Positions 11,320-22,174 of a stretch of 30,967 nucleotides of DNA are shown here, one piece after another. Position 1 is the first letter of the stretch. Every line of letters begins with the position of its first letter. A program made the translations under genes and the position numbers. The stretch is from Schoenoplectus triqueter (Eukaryota; Streptophyta; Magnoliopsida; Poales; Cyperaceae): contig CAXKVV010000873.1 of assembly GCA_964058805.1 (NCBI GenBank), positions 1-30,967 on the forward strand, given 5' to 3'. The notes below the pieces were generated by a model. It did no database searches. It saw nothing but the letters and a program-made list of their open reading frames with translations, and was not told the DNA's origin.

Positions 11320-11485
11320 CCTTTGGCCCGTAGTTGGTACAGAGAAAGTCGGGATGCGGTCCACTGGCCTTAGTGGGTACGGTGTAGGCTCCCCTTTGTT
11401 ATGTTTCGTTTTGATATTTTTACGGGATGCGGTCCTCTGACCCTTGGTTGGTACAGTGTAGGCTCTCATTTGTTTCCGATTTGTT
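11320..11485 (+). repeat. ~80-bp imperfect repeat in the LTR
   Basis: GGGATGCGGTCC with downstream GGTACRGTGTAGGCTC occurs at about 11350 and 11425. A related GTTGGTACAGAG lies at 11333. The same arrangement is present at 17605-17740 in the right LTR. Confidence 0.7.
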
Positions 11486-11649
11486 AATTCACGGGTAGTT
11501 ATCTCCTTTTTACGATATGGCAACTGAAGACATATTATATCCATTTGTTTATATTTTGTAAGGTGAATTACCAGATTCAGCAGACTAGAGTACGTGCTTA
11601 TAGCCGTTCACTCTCCTAGGGCGTTATCGCCCCGGGAGCCCGAATTGTC

Positions 11650-11677
11650 GTTTGTGCGGCGTTGTCGCTGCACAAAC
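11650..11677. repeat. LTR hairpin GTTTGTGC/GCACAAAC
   Basis: An 8-bp perfect stem (11650-11657 with 11670-11677) encloses a 12-nt loop. It lies just before the 32-bp direct repeat. Confidence 0.7.
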
Positions 11678-11688
11678 ATAAAGTCCTA

Positions 11689-11765
11689 AGTTAGTAAGTT
11701 GGGCCCTGGTAGTGCCCGCTTAGGCAAGGCCCGAGTTAGTAAGTTGGGCCCTGGTAGTGCCCGCT
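11689..11765 (+). repeat. 32-bp direct repeat in the LTR, period 45
   Basis: AGTTAGTAAGTTGGGCCCTG and the next 12 bases occur identically at 11689-11720 and 11734-11765. The same pair is in the right LTR at about 17943-18019. Confidence 0.85.
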
Positions 11766-12385
11766 CGGGATGAGTCTGGTACATTTACAATCTGGGAAAT
11801 TATTTCGGGTGTTTGACTCTCGTATCTTATACTTTATATTATATTACTACTTCCGCAGATATTTCTATTTCGGGTTTCTTTACCATATCATTCATAATAT
11901 GTAGGTTAAATGTGCATAATAACATTTATTATAATTATTCATCAATATTATATTGCATTTCAGACATCAGTATCGGTTTTGGGTCCAGTCTAGGAAAGAA
12001 GATCAAATCTTAAGGCTGGATCTAAATCCGTACTGAGTAATTTATAAAATTACTCACGTTTCCACGGTGGTTGTGGGATCCAGGTATTTTCAGGTTCGGG
12101 ATTTTTGGCTAGAGCGAGTGCTAGGGACAGTCCTGCGCGATGACAGGGATGCTTCGCTACATTGGCATGTGAGCTGGGTAGTCAGTTAGGATCCATCGGG
12201 TTTTTGAGTCTTACTTCTTTCTTTTGGGATTTTATTTGAGAGATTGCTGCCCATTCCGATGGAGCTAGCCCCCGCCCATGTGGGCGTTGTATTCTCTTTG
12301 TTCATTCTGGACTGTATGGTCATGTATTATTATTATTATTATTTTGTTTATTCTGTGTTTGCCTTATTTTATTCATTTAGCCTTT

Positions 12386-12411
12386 CGTACGCACGTCTCG
12401 TCGTGCGTACG
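12386..12411. repeat. 10-bp perfect hairpin near the LTR 3' end
   Basis: CGTACGCACG (12386-12395) pairs with CGTGCGTACG (12402-12411) around a 6-nt loop, 51 bp before the LTR end. An identical copy is in the right LTR about 6260 bp downstream. It may shape RNA 3'-end formation or packaging; function is inferred only. Confidence 0.75.
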
Positions 12412-12470
12412 TGGCGGGATTTTAGCACCCCTAATCTGATTCATTATTTCTGGGGTGTGACATCCTTAGG

Positions 12471-12486
12471 TGGTATCAGAGCATGG
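12471..12486 (+). promoter_or_regulatory. Primer-binding site for initiator tRNA-Met
   Basis: TGGTATCAGAGC, followed by ATGG, starts 8 nt after the left LTR end. Its first 12 bases match the complement of the plant initiator tRNA-Met 3' end, the usual minus-strand primer for plant Ty3/gypsy elements. Confidence 0.93.
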
Positions 12487-14198
12487 ATTTTATAATCCGA
12501 TTTCATATAAACCATGCTAGGATAACCTCTGAGAATCCCGAGAAGATGAATAAATAAACAAAACAATAATATGTACTTCACATAGGTCTGTGAGGGGTAT
12601 GTCTAGGAGTATTGGGGCTAGCGTTGCACGTTAGTACATGCGTGACTTCGTTGTCCCTATGGATCCCACTACTCGAACGTGAGAAAATTCACTAAACGTG
12701 TTTACAAAAAGGTTTTAACAATATGAAAATAAAATAAAAACCTAAATTGCATTTATTTCTTTTCCAATTTTCGTCCTTCCGCTCGACCATATGTTCTGAC
12801 ACGGGCCGTAAGGCCAGAATCTCGCACTAAGAAAATGATAAAATGGTTAAACTTGTATATATAATATTTTTTATATAACTCAATCAAAAGTATGACTAAT
12901 AAGCGTTTTAAATTTACATTGGAGCATATAATAATAATTATAACTATATATTTCTCTAAGGATATTACTCGTATTTATGAATTTTCTCTCATGACCCCAA
13001 ATGGAGTGGATCTCTACGCCCCAACAAATAGTATTTCGCTATCGCTCAATTGTCCAATTGATTTTAGTACCAGCTTAATCAATTTTAGGACGATGACATA
13101 AATTTTCAAATTGATATTGCTATTCACTTACGTATAATCAATCAGTGGATTCCACTAACACGTCGGACTCTGACCAATCGAATCAATCAAATTAAATTGA
13201 TTTTACTCCGAATTGAATATATCTATACAAACCACGAACTACACGTTATAGTCAAATTGTTTTCTACCCATCATTAATCCTTGTCCCAAAACGATTTAAA
13301 ATTTCAAGGAACTATCTTTAAACAAGATTGCTTCCATGTGTATAGCCTAATTTTTGTTCAGTCCTTGATTCAATTGCGTAAATTTGGGGTCCATCTAATA
13401 CATTCGCTTTCAGTTTGTGCCTCTCATAGGCCTACAATCTGGTCTGATTCTTATATGGGTCTACTAGATAGAAGTTTGTGTCTTGGCTGACTGGCTAATG
13501 ACCAATTTGCCCCTCTCCTTGCCCAAGTAAATTCCAAATAAATACCAATTATTATGATGGTACGCCACTTCTGTTGCTTCAAAAAAAAAACGTAATTATC
13601 AAACTATGAAAGAAATTTTTGCAATTTGATTCCAATAAGCATGACCTTGGTAAAACCCCGTATTGATTCGGCCGGCTTGCACTTATCAATTTGATCTTCT
13701 TCTAGCCATTGGTTCCGAGCATAGACAAAACTCTGTTATTCGTTTATATTCCATTACGCATCTCGTAAATATATATATATATATATATATTGATAAATAA
13801 ATAAATAATAATAAAAATAAAATGACAATGATAGTATATGTTATATATAAATAAAATATAATTGGAATTTTCTACAAAAATAGATCAAGTAGCATCACAC
13901 CCATAATCAGATGAAGATGCCTTGGATGGGGGCCAAAATAATAATTCATGCACTAATTTATATAATTTTCATTCTCTAAATTTCTAACGAAAATTTTATC
14001 CCAAGGTTATACAATCATCTATGATCTAAAAATATATAATTAGCATTTAACTTGGATATACTAACTCGAATACTAAGTAAAACATAAGATAATTAAGCTA
14101 AATAAAAAAAATTAATTAAAATTAGCATTTGAAACCCATATAATAAAATTTCTGTCACCCTCATTTAGATTTATATTTCGAGGACGAAACGTCTTTTT

Positions 14199-14211
14199 AA
14201 GGGGGGTTGGA
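14199..14211 (+). promoter_or_regulatory. Polypurine tract
   Basis: AAGGGGGGTTGGA lies immediately before the right LTR, in the place required for plus-strand priming. The two T residues interrupt the purines, as is common in this lineage. Confidence 0.85.
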
Positions 14212-17200
14212 TGTCAAACCCCGTATAATTTAGAATATTAAAATAAAAAATATATTAATTAAATAAAATAGGGTAAATATACATATATATAAAAAAAACT
14301 TAAGAACTAAATCCAGACGTCAAATTGAAAATTTATTGAAATATAAAATTAATTTTTAATTCGTAATAAGTAAGCTAAATAAATTTTTTGACCAATTGAT
14401 ACTTAATTAGGATATTAACCTCAATAGCAAGAATAATGATAATTAATTACAAAAAAAACATTCGGTTAACGAAATTGAAATTTGAAATTCTAATTAAAGG
14501 ATATCCATTAACTATAATGAGATTTAATAATGAAATTAAAATAAAAATAATTTAGTAGATTCTAAAAATTTAGCAGAACACGTAATTTTTTTTACACGGC
14601 TTCAGCCGCAAAAGATCAAAATTAATTTTCCCTTCTCATTTTCTTCGCTCCTATACTGAAGCTGTCTCATCATCTGTCTAGTGTTTTACTGACCTTTGAC
14701 TTCATCTCTCACTCCCCTTTTAATTCTCTCTCGCGAATGATGCCCAGACAAAAAAAATCTTCTCCCCTTACCTGGTATTTCCCCTCTCTCACACTGCCAA
14801 AATCCTCCATCTCCCTCACTTGCTTAACCACTCTCCAATCCCACTTGCTCACACTCAATTTAAGATAAGCTCCCCCTCCTGGCCATTCCTTTGCTCGCGC
14901 ACAACAGAGGGCACCCCCTTTCTTCCTTGGCGCCTGTGATATGGTCCACCTCGGTGCTCCATTCCTTCTCTCGGATCCAAGCTCACACAAGTGTGGCCAG
15001 CACTATAAAACTAGTCATCTTCAGGCGAAATCAGACAATTCCAGGTCCAGCCACACCCTCCGCCTATGCATCTGACCGTCAGTAGTCGTCGAACCCCTAG
15101 CCAAGCTCGGCCGCCACACAACAAGGCAACGTTGGCCCAGCTCCTATGTCGTATCTCCCCTTCTGTGCTGCCCCGTGAGCTGTCAGGCCCCTTTTGGACA
15201 GTTGTGCGCCTCAGGCCGAGCTTGCCCTTGTCTTGCTCATCTGCCCCCCTATTGACCGTTGAACCAAGTGTGATCCTCTACCGTCCTTGCTGTCCCAACC
15301 CGTTGCTGTGCTGTCTTAAGTTGAAAACTGGTAACATCCCTCCTTTTTGCTCTCTTCTGGCCGTGTGGGCTTTATGTTGCGCCGGGGCTGAGCCTCGCGA
15401 GTGCTGTTATTTGAGTTGCTTTAATTGGTTGTCCTATCCGCTTGATTCACGATATGTTGTGCCTTTTTGAGTGATTCCTGTCGGGATTTACCCGTTGTCT
15501 GATTTATTTCCTGATTTGGGTGATGGTTAAGTTTAATTGTCGATTGGTTCATACATTCACCCCTCTATCATTTTGATTTGTTTGGGGTACAACACTAGTA
15601 GTGTGCTGATTTGTTGGGCCTTGTTTGCTAGCTCCGTTATTAATCATGCCACCTCATTGTATGATTGTTCTGTTAAGAAATTTAGATAATACAAATTGAA
15701 AACGGACATGAGATTAGGCTTAGCCTAATCGAAGGGATCATCACAATCATAAAATATTGGACTAATTATGCGAACGTCAAGTTCTAAGCATGATAAAAAC
15801 ATAATAATAACGATAATAAGAAATCTATAAGTATACTTGTTTATACAGTAGCAATTAGTTAATTACTTTGGAATGCTACTAATTAGATTAAAATTAATTT
15901 AGTAATTCTTACAAGATTAATTAATTATACATGAATAAAAATATATTTTCCCTGAATATTGGAAATAACATAATATGATAGTATATATTAATAGTTCATT
16001 ACGTTGAAAATAGTCTGAATGAAATAAGTTATGAAAGCATATATTATAATAAATGAATTTATAATCTTTACATTAACAAGTTAATTAACTATTATCTTTC
16101 ATCATTTCTCATTTTCTGTATATATAACCATATTAATCACACTTAATATCTAATACTTAATATAATATTAGTTCATGGTGTATATACCTAAAGACCAATT
16201 TCTATAAAGAATTCAGAACATTAAAACACCAACACATTTAATTAAATAAAAATATTAATTAAATTTAAGTTTAATTGAATTTGTTTTTTTTTTATTTGAA
16301 TTTTTATTTTTAATTCTAGTTGTATATAATATATTTTCTAATTAATAAAAATAATATTAAAATATAGAATGAGATATAATTAAAAAACATGATAGAAATA
16401 ATTAGGGATTATAAAATAATAAATAGAGTATAATAATAATTTACAATATAACATATATATAAATCAATTTCTCTAATTCTAGAAAATTAATTATCCTAAT
16501 TATAATTAAATTAATTAAGTGATAACAGTAAACCAACTTAATTAATCTAAGTAAATTAAGTTAGTTACGTTAATCGAAATGAATAAAATCTCAAAACACG
16601 AACACTAAATAATAATCATGATTCAGAGTCTGGTATACCCTGACCTAACCAGACCCAATGTGAATAGGGTACTCGCCAATTTAATCTATTTCTGACTTCA
16701 TAGGTTTTTGAAAAATATCTTAACGAGCCGACAAACGAATACACTCAAGATGAGACGGCTCATCTGACAAGAGCGTGATGCGCCACCCGAGACTCAGCGA
16801 TTTGACGTTTCTGACCTAACCAAATTACTCCCAGGTACGGTTTCCTGGGATTCATCTTCTTTCTTCAGAATTAGGAACCCAAACCGAAAATAAAATGTTT
16901 TTAAAATAAATCTGAATTGCGGTGTTTTTGTCCAAATTAACTAGAGACTAAATCTGACCTGTCATTTGCATCCGGTAAATTGACCAGTATATTTGAGACA
17001 TACCCGCATTTACATGTCATATCATGTCATATTGCACGTAGACAGGATAGGAGTAGGATCTCGGGAAATAGTCCCGAGATAGGAACAGATAGATTCTAAT
17101 AATTTAAGTTGTAGATTATAATTATTAGGAAAATATTATTACTATCACTAATTATTAATTAAGTCAGGTAGTTAATCATGCATTAAATGCATGGGAGTGA

Positions 17201-18722
17201 TGAGAGACGGACCGGGTAATTCTCAGTCGGAGTTGCCTTGCATAACCAGACCGTTGTGGTTACGTACGGTGACCCATAGGCCCGTGGGACCCATCGGTCT
17301 GTATATGCACTGCGCATCCTCGCCTGTCGGGTTATCCACCGATCCCGTCATTTGGCGGGTTCGGCTGTGTCGGAGTGTTTTCTTTTGATCTTTATCTTAT
17401 TATTATTCTTTATATGATTAAATTTGCAATCCAAATTTGAGCGATTTAGGATACCGTGTACTTCAGTATTTAGTGTGGGCGGCCATATCCGAGACTGGAA
17501 TCTATTTCGTGATACTCTATTATTATATTTATCCGGCGTATTTAGGATCCTAATATTGTCCGAAGGGCTTTCTCCTTTGGCCCGTAGTTGGTACAGAGAA
17601 AGTCGGGATGCGGTCCACTGGCCTTAGTGGGTACGGTGTAGGCTCCCCTTTGTTATGTTTTGTTTTGATACTTTTACGGGATGCGGTCCTCTGACCCTTG
17701 GTTGGTACAGTGTAGGCTCCCATTTGTTTCCGATTTGTTAATTCACGGGTAGTTATCTCCTTTTTACGATATGGCAACTGAAGACATATTATATCCATTT
17801 GTTTATATTTGGTAAGGTGAATTACCAGATTCAGCAGACCAGAGTACGTGCTTATAGCCGTTCACTCTCCTAGGGCGTTATCGCCCCGGGAGCCCGAATT
17901 GTCGTTTGTGCGGCGTTGTCGCTGCACAAACATAAAGTCCTAAGTTAGTAAGTTGGGCCCTGGTAGTGCCCGCTTAGGCAAGGCCCGAGTTAGTAAGTTG
18001 GGCCCTGGTAGTGCCCGCTCGGGATGAGTTTGGTACATTTACAATCTGGGAAATTATTTCGGGTGTTTGACTCTCGTATCTTATACTTTATATTATATTA
18101 CTACTTCCACAGATATTTCTATTTCGGGTTTCTTTACCATATCATTCATAACATGTAGGTTAAATGTGCATAATAACATTTATTATAATTATTCATCAAT
18201 ATTATATTGCATTTCAGACATCAGTATCGGTTTTGGATCCAGTCTAGGAAAGAAGATCAAATCTTAAGGCTGGATCTAAATCCGTACTGAGTAATTTATA
18301 AAATTACTCACGTTTCCACGGTGGTTGTGGGATCCAGGTATTTTCAGGTTCGGGATTTTTGGCTAGAGCGAGTGCTAGGGACAGTCCTGCGCGATGACAG
18401 GGATGCTTCGCTACATTGGCATGTGAGCTGGGTAGTCAGTTAGGATCCATCGGGTTTTTGAGTCTTACTTCTTTCTTTTGGGATTTTATTTGAGAGATTG
18501 CTGCCCATTCCGATGGAGCTAGCCCCCGCCCATGTGGGCGTTGTATTCTCTTTGTTCATTCTGGAATGTATGGTCATGTATTATTATTATTATTATTATT
18601 ATTTTGTTTATTCTGTGTTTGCCTTATTTTATTCATTTAGCCTTTCGTACGCACGTCTCGTCGTGCGTACGTGGCGGGATTTTAGCACCCCTAATCCGAT
18701 TCATTATTTCTGGGGTGTGACA
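14212..18722 (+). repeat. Right LTR (~4.5 kb)
   Basis: TGTCAAACCCCG to GGTGTGACA, with perfect 5-bp terminal inversion TGTCA/TGACA. It differs from the left LTR by about 29 substitutions and a few homopolymer or (ATT)n length changes, for example a longer (ATT)n near 18580. Only 7 substitutions fall in the first ~2.6 kb and about 22 in the last ~1.9 kb. The TATA box is at 15004-15010. The frames here mirror those of the left LTR. Confidence 0.95.
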
Positions 18723-18732
18723 TCCTAAATAC

Positions 18733-18797
18733 TGCAGTAATTATTAATGTAATCCAGATTATTCATTTCAAATTACAAGCGGGATGATAATTACAGT
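18733..18797 (+). repeat. ~65-bp direct repeat flanking the LTR element, right copy
   Basis: TGCAGTAATTATTAATGTAA onward matches 7881-7950. It starts 10 bp after the LTR end (spacer TCCTAAATAC). Its ends, CTGCAGTAATTAT and GATAATTACAG, are roughly inverted, so it may itself be a very short MITE. Confidence 0.75.
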
Positions 18798-18830
18798 GTT
18801 CTTTTAATTCATGACTATTTTCCTCAGTGT

Positions 18831-19427
18831 TTCACCTTTTGTCCCTGAACTTTAACAAAAAAAAACTAAGTTAATCTTTGAAGTTTTAATTGTATCAAAT
18901 CGTTTCTTAAACTTTTTTTTAAAAACATCAAGCTGATCTTTGTACTTCTTAAAAAATGAAATTGGTTCTTAAATTTTGAAGTACACTAAGTACATTTTAT
19001 CCTTTTAATATAAGAACTAATTTAGTCTCTGAACTTTTAGAAAAACTAAATTGATCCTTAATATTTTTTATTTTGATATTATTTTTTATTAAGCTTAAAA
19101 AAATTATTAAAAATTTAAATTACTAAGTAATATATGAACAAAGAATTAGCACATGACATGAACCGTTTAAAATTCATTAATCATTACAAATAGAACATCA
19201 TCATAAATCAAATTATTCTTTTTAAAGTACATGACTAAATTAGTTTTTATATCAAAGTTTAAAAATTTATTTAGTGTATGTACTTTAAATTTTGAAACCA
19301 ATTTGATTTTTTTAAGAAGTCCAAGGACCAATTTATTGTCTTTTTAGAAAATTCAAGGACACATTTTTTGCATTAAAGTCTAAGGACTAGATTTTTTTTT
19401 CGTAAAAGTTCAGGACAAAAGATGAAT
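18831..19427. mobile_element. Fold-back / MITE-like element with long terminal inverted repeats
   Basis: The left end, TTCACCTTTTGTCCCTGAAC, matches the reverse complement of the right end near 19403-19427 (CAGGACAAAAGATGAA). Inverted similarity continues inward over most of the ~600 bp: ATTGGTTCTTAAATTTTGAA near 18961 pairs with sequence near 19290, and ACTAATTTAGTC near 19016 with GACTAAATTAGT near 19232. No coding capacity. A target duplication is not evident. MULE-type or other fold-back elements look like this. Confidence 0.7.
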
Positions 19428-20930
19428 TCTCTCTATAAGATTTAAAAAACTTGCACTATGTGTTAAACTGTGAATGGAACAGTGTTTTGATTTCAAATTC
19501 TTATTATCAAATGGTTGATTTGATCTACTTTTATGATCCAAATATCAAAAAACTTACAAGAAAGTCAATATCATAATTTTGGCCCTTTTGTTTAGATAAG
19601 CCCGTAGGCTGATAATTTTATTCATTTTACTCTTTTCTAGAAGAGAGAATATTCATTTTAAAAATTCTACACCTATTTTTTAATTGAAATGCTAACCTTG
19701 GTAGTTTTTGCTAAACTTTCACATAAATTTTTCATACAAAAGAATAGCAAAACATCTATAACAATTACAGTATTTCTTATCAGATATTCATCGAAATCAT
19801 ACTGAACAACGCAAATCAATTTGTTCGAGCAAACTATTGACCAATCCTTTTTCTTAAATCATTCACCATCACTCACTATCATTGTTGCAACTGTTATTAC
19901 CGTAATTATCTCCATTATTGACATTGTTTATCAATATTTACTGATGATGTTGTTGTTATTTATCATTATTTACTAGGGAAATTTTTGTTTGCCACTGCAA
20001 AATTTGGAATTTAGAAAATTGTCAACCTAAAACTTTAAATTAGAAAATTATCAATCCAAACACATTAAATTTAGAAAATTATCACAGCTATACATTTCCA
20101 CTCTGTCCAAAATAGATTCACATAAAAAAATTATTTCAATTCAGTAGAGAAAGAAAAGGAAAGAGAAGAATAGATTTAAATTTGAGATTGAAGTTTCGTG
20201 ATTAGCTTGTTATCCGTATTGGAGAAATTCATTTTTCAACAAATAAAAACAGGTCTAAAAGTTCATTCAATTTACTTTATAATATTATTTATTAGCGTAA
20301 CTAGGGTTTATGCTGATGAGAATAAGAAAACAGAAAAAAAAAAATATGAAAAGCATAGTACCTTTAGAAGAGTTTATTGAGCTTGTAATCGGATATCAGC
20401 GTTATGTTGAATATCGTTGATCGGGTGGATGACACCTCACGGGAACAATGAAGAAGAAGGGGGCATAGACGTCCTTTCTGCTTCGATAAAAAAACATTCT
20501 TATTAAATACCTTCGTTTTTAGATAGATTTCAGCATGTGATTTCCACTGGTTCAAATTCTGTCAATTCCAAATCACGGTGCATTGAGAGGTGTCTATGGG
20601 TAGGGTCAGATCATATTATTTTATTATTATTTTTAATCCGATTTGAATTCGATCTAATTAAATTCGGATTAAAAAATCTTGATCTATATCTAATCCGATG
20701 GGTCACGAATCGACCTAATCTAATTCGTATAAAATAATTAAATATTTATAAATTATTTTTATATAATTTTAAGTAATAAAATATTAATTATTTTATAATT
20801 AATCTTAATTAGCGTATGTTTAAACTTTAATTAGCATTAAATCACAAAATTATTTTAAAAAACATAATTAAAAAAATTCTGAAAATACAATAAATTTAGA
20901 TATTAACTAAAATATCCTCCTGTTCCATTC
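19428..20930. other. AT-rich unassigned stretch with a ~30-bp triple repeat
   Basis: TTAGAAAATTRTCA recurs at about 20011, 20040 and 20071, a repeat of about 30 bp. A block at 20590-20730 (GGGTAGGGTCAG, then ATCCGAT/ATTCGGAT words) looks like decayed hAT-type MITE sequence. The frames at 20198-20380, 20364-20555 (minus) and 20537-20737 have no recognisable domain. Confidence 0.45.
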
Positions 20931-20986
20931 CAAAAGAGGAGTCCAATTCTGCTGCTCTGTTATACCATCCTAGAAAGAAGCCAGTA

Positions 20987-21259
20987 ATGGCGAGCGTTGT
21001 CGATCTATCCATGTTTAGCTACGGGTCAATGGTTGTTGATCTGTCCAAATTTTCCCTAGAGATTCTATTTTTTTCTACAGTAATTAAAATGGGACTTGTT
21101 GCTTGTCTTGTTAAAGTAATGATTTGGAATGAGACCGAGGTATATAAAGATTTGATCATGAATTTAGTTTGTAATAAATTCGTGGAATTATTATGGTTAT
21201 TGTCTTCCCAATTGAATTCATGTCTAGTTATTTGCGAGCTTCCATACAGTTTTTGTTAA
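20987..21259 (+). CDS. Unrecognised 90-codon frame, doubtful
   Basis: Begins MASVVDLSMFSYGSMVVDLS; VVDLS is repeated after nine residues, then the frame becomes hydrophobic. ATG context is AGTAATGGCG, which is good for a plant start. No homologue is recognised. It lies 51 bp upstream of the exon-like frame at 21311 and could be a separate exon of the same captured gene or chance. Confidence 0.2.
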   Translation: MASVVDLSMFSYGSMVVDLSKFSLEILFFSTVIKMGLVACLVKVMIWNETEVYKDLIMNLVCNKFVELLWLLSSQLNSCLVICELPYSFC

Positions 21260-21310
21260 TAAATATTAGCATAGAAAATTGCACTGAGTCTTAAACTAGA
21301 AGCCGTCTTA

Positions 21311-21598
21311 ATGGAGAAATCAGATCTTGCACATGATGAGGCCATCTCGATCCTCATGAAGCTCGGTTCTGATGAGAACCTCACTAGCGATTGTCATGGG
21401 CCTTTCGATCTGCTAATTGCCACCTCTAACTGTATCAAACACCTCACATACCCCACTGAAACCATCCAGACCTTCCCCAATTTAAGCTACCTTGAGGACA
21501 GCTCTCTCTGTAACCTCGTGTCAACTGTACTGGAGTCACCGCCAAATCTGTCCCAGAAGAACGAGATGAGAAGAAATAAGAGGAAAGGAAGGAGATAG
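21311..21598 (+). CDS. Unrecognised 95-codon exon-like frame, possible gene fragment
   Basis: Begins MEKSDLAHDEAISILMKLGS. It stands out from its AT-rich surroundings by near-balanced base composition and protein-like amino acid use: amphipathic stretches such as AISILMKLG and FDLLIATSNCIKHL, then YLEDSSLCNLVSTVLESPPN. The tail turns basic (RRNKRKGRR) and ends at TAG 21596-21598. GAAG/GTAATC just beyond could be a splice donor. I do not recognise the family. It may be a relic exon or a fragment of a host gene carried by a transposon. No promoter or downstream exon was identified. Confidence 0.35.
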   Translation: MEKSDLAHDEAISILMKLGSDENLTSDCHGPFDLLIATSNCIKHLTYPTETIQTFPNLSYLEDSSLCNLVSTVLESPPNLSQKNEMRRNKRKGRR

Positions 21599-22174
21599 AA
21601 GGTAATCATTAAAATATAGAAATATATTATTTTTAAAATTTTAAATATGAAGATGAAGTGTATAATTATCATAATTTGTTAAATTTAATGAGTTTGATAT
21701 GACAATTTCTTAATTTAAGAATTTAGGATTACAATTTAAATTTAATGTTGAGTGACAAAAAAAAATTCCCCGTTTACCATTATATGTAACGCTATTGAGT
21801 TTTGACTGTTTGAATAAAATTGAGTTGCAAGTTGAGAAATCTCCAAAGGTGGGTTTTTTTTGTTCTGACACATGGAAATTGGATTTCAGTTTTTTTTTTG
21901 GGTGAAGAGTAAGAATGCGTTCAAGGGTGAATATGGTGCAGAGAAGATGAACACATGGCCTAAATCTAATGCATCATTGTAGAGAAGATGAAGGCACGAC
22001 CTAATTACATAACACTTTCGATTATAACGAATGAGAGAGATGATAGAGATCAGTATATGAACAGAAAATTCTTGTGGGACTGTAATTCAGCTGGACATTC
22101 AATTTGTTGGTTTGTCTATTTGAACAAATTATTCTCTTTCGAAATCAACAGTATTCCATCTATTAAAAATGAGA
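21599..22174. other. Unassigned stretch downstream of the snoRNA cluster (minus orientation)
   Basis: AT-rich, with a small tandem repeat AGAGAAGATGAA...CCTAA at 21942-22013 (two ~38-bp units). The 100-codon frame at 21988-22290 overlaps a snoRNA candidate on the other strand and is not protein-like. If the snoRNA transcript extends past its last snoRNA, its 3' end lies here. Confidence 0.4.

Larger units (their letters stand above)
7951..12462 (+). repeat. Left LTR (~4.5 kb)
   Basis: Runs from TGTGAAACCCCG to GGTGTGACA and is nearly identical to 14212-18722. The first bases are TGTG where the right LTR has TGTC; TGTCA is the exact inverse of the terminal TGACA, so the left copy carries the mutation. 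It contains a TATA box (8748-8754), a GC-rich block (8630-9210), an AT-rich core (9420-10360) and several hairpins and small tandem repeats (10800-12411). The frames at 8453-8734 (minus), 8635-8829, 8810-9214, 10937-11134, 11296-11544 (minus) and 11813-12013 have no known domains. Confidence 0.95.
12463..14211 (+). other. Non-coding interior of the LTR element
   Basis: About 1.75 kb between the LTRs. It opens with the primer site and a leader block (to about 12690) resembling Tekay-type 5' untranslated sequence. It then runs through AT-rich DNA with a (TA)n tract at 13768-13790 and ends in the purine tract. No gag, protease, reverse transcriptase or integrase remnant is recognisable. Frames at 12892-13101 and 13281-13490 have no domain. 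Confidence 0.85.
7951..18722 (+). mobile_element. Non-autonomous LTR retrotransposon (LARD type, Ty3/gypsy Tekay/Del-like)
   Basis: Two LTRs of ~4.51 kb in direct orientation flank a 1.75-kb interior. The interior begins with a primer site for initiator tRNA-Met and ends with a purine tract. It is too short for gag-pol and holds no frame above about 70 codons, so the element must borrow proteins from an autonomous relative. The text before the purine tract (TTCGAGGACGAAACGTC then TTTTTAAGGGGGG) resembles the end of Tekay/Del chromovirus pol regions; that assignment rests on memory of the family. By eye the LTRs differ at about 29 sites (~0.6 percent), so insertion is recent, roughly 0.25-0.5 million years at usual plant rates. 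No 5-bp target duplication is seen: GTAAT precedes and TCCTA follows. Confidence 0.92.

Noticed and set aside
12244..12495. 83-codon frame crossing the LTR/interior junction
   Set aside because: Contains the (ATT)n tract as a Tyr run and crosses the LTR end and the PBS; chance frame.
20550..20570. B-box-like GGTTCAAATTC suggesting a tRNA
   Set aside because: No A box, acceptor stem or cloverleaf around it.
21870..21978. Possible fourth snoRNA (ATGATGC near 21979-21973 and CTGA near 21886, minus strand)
   Set aside because: Boxes can be paired by distance but no terminal stem exists.
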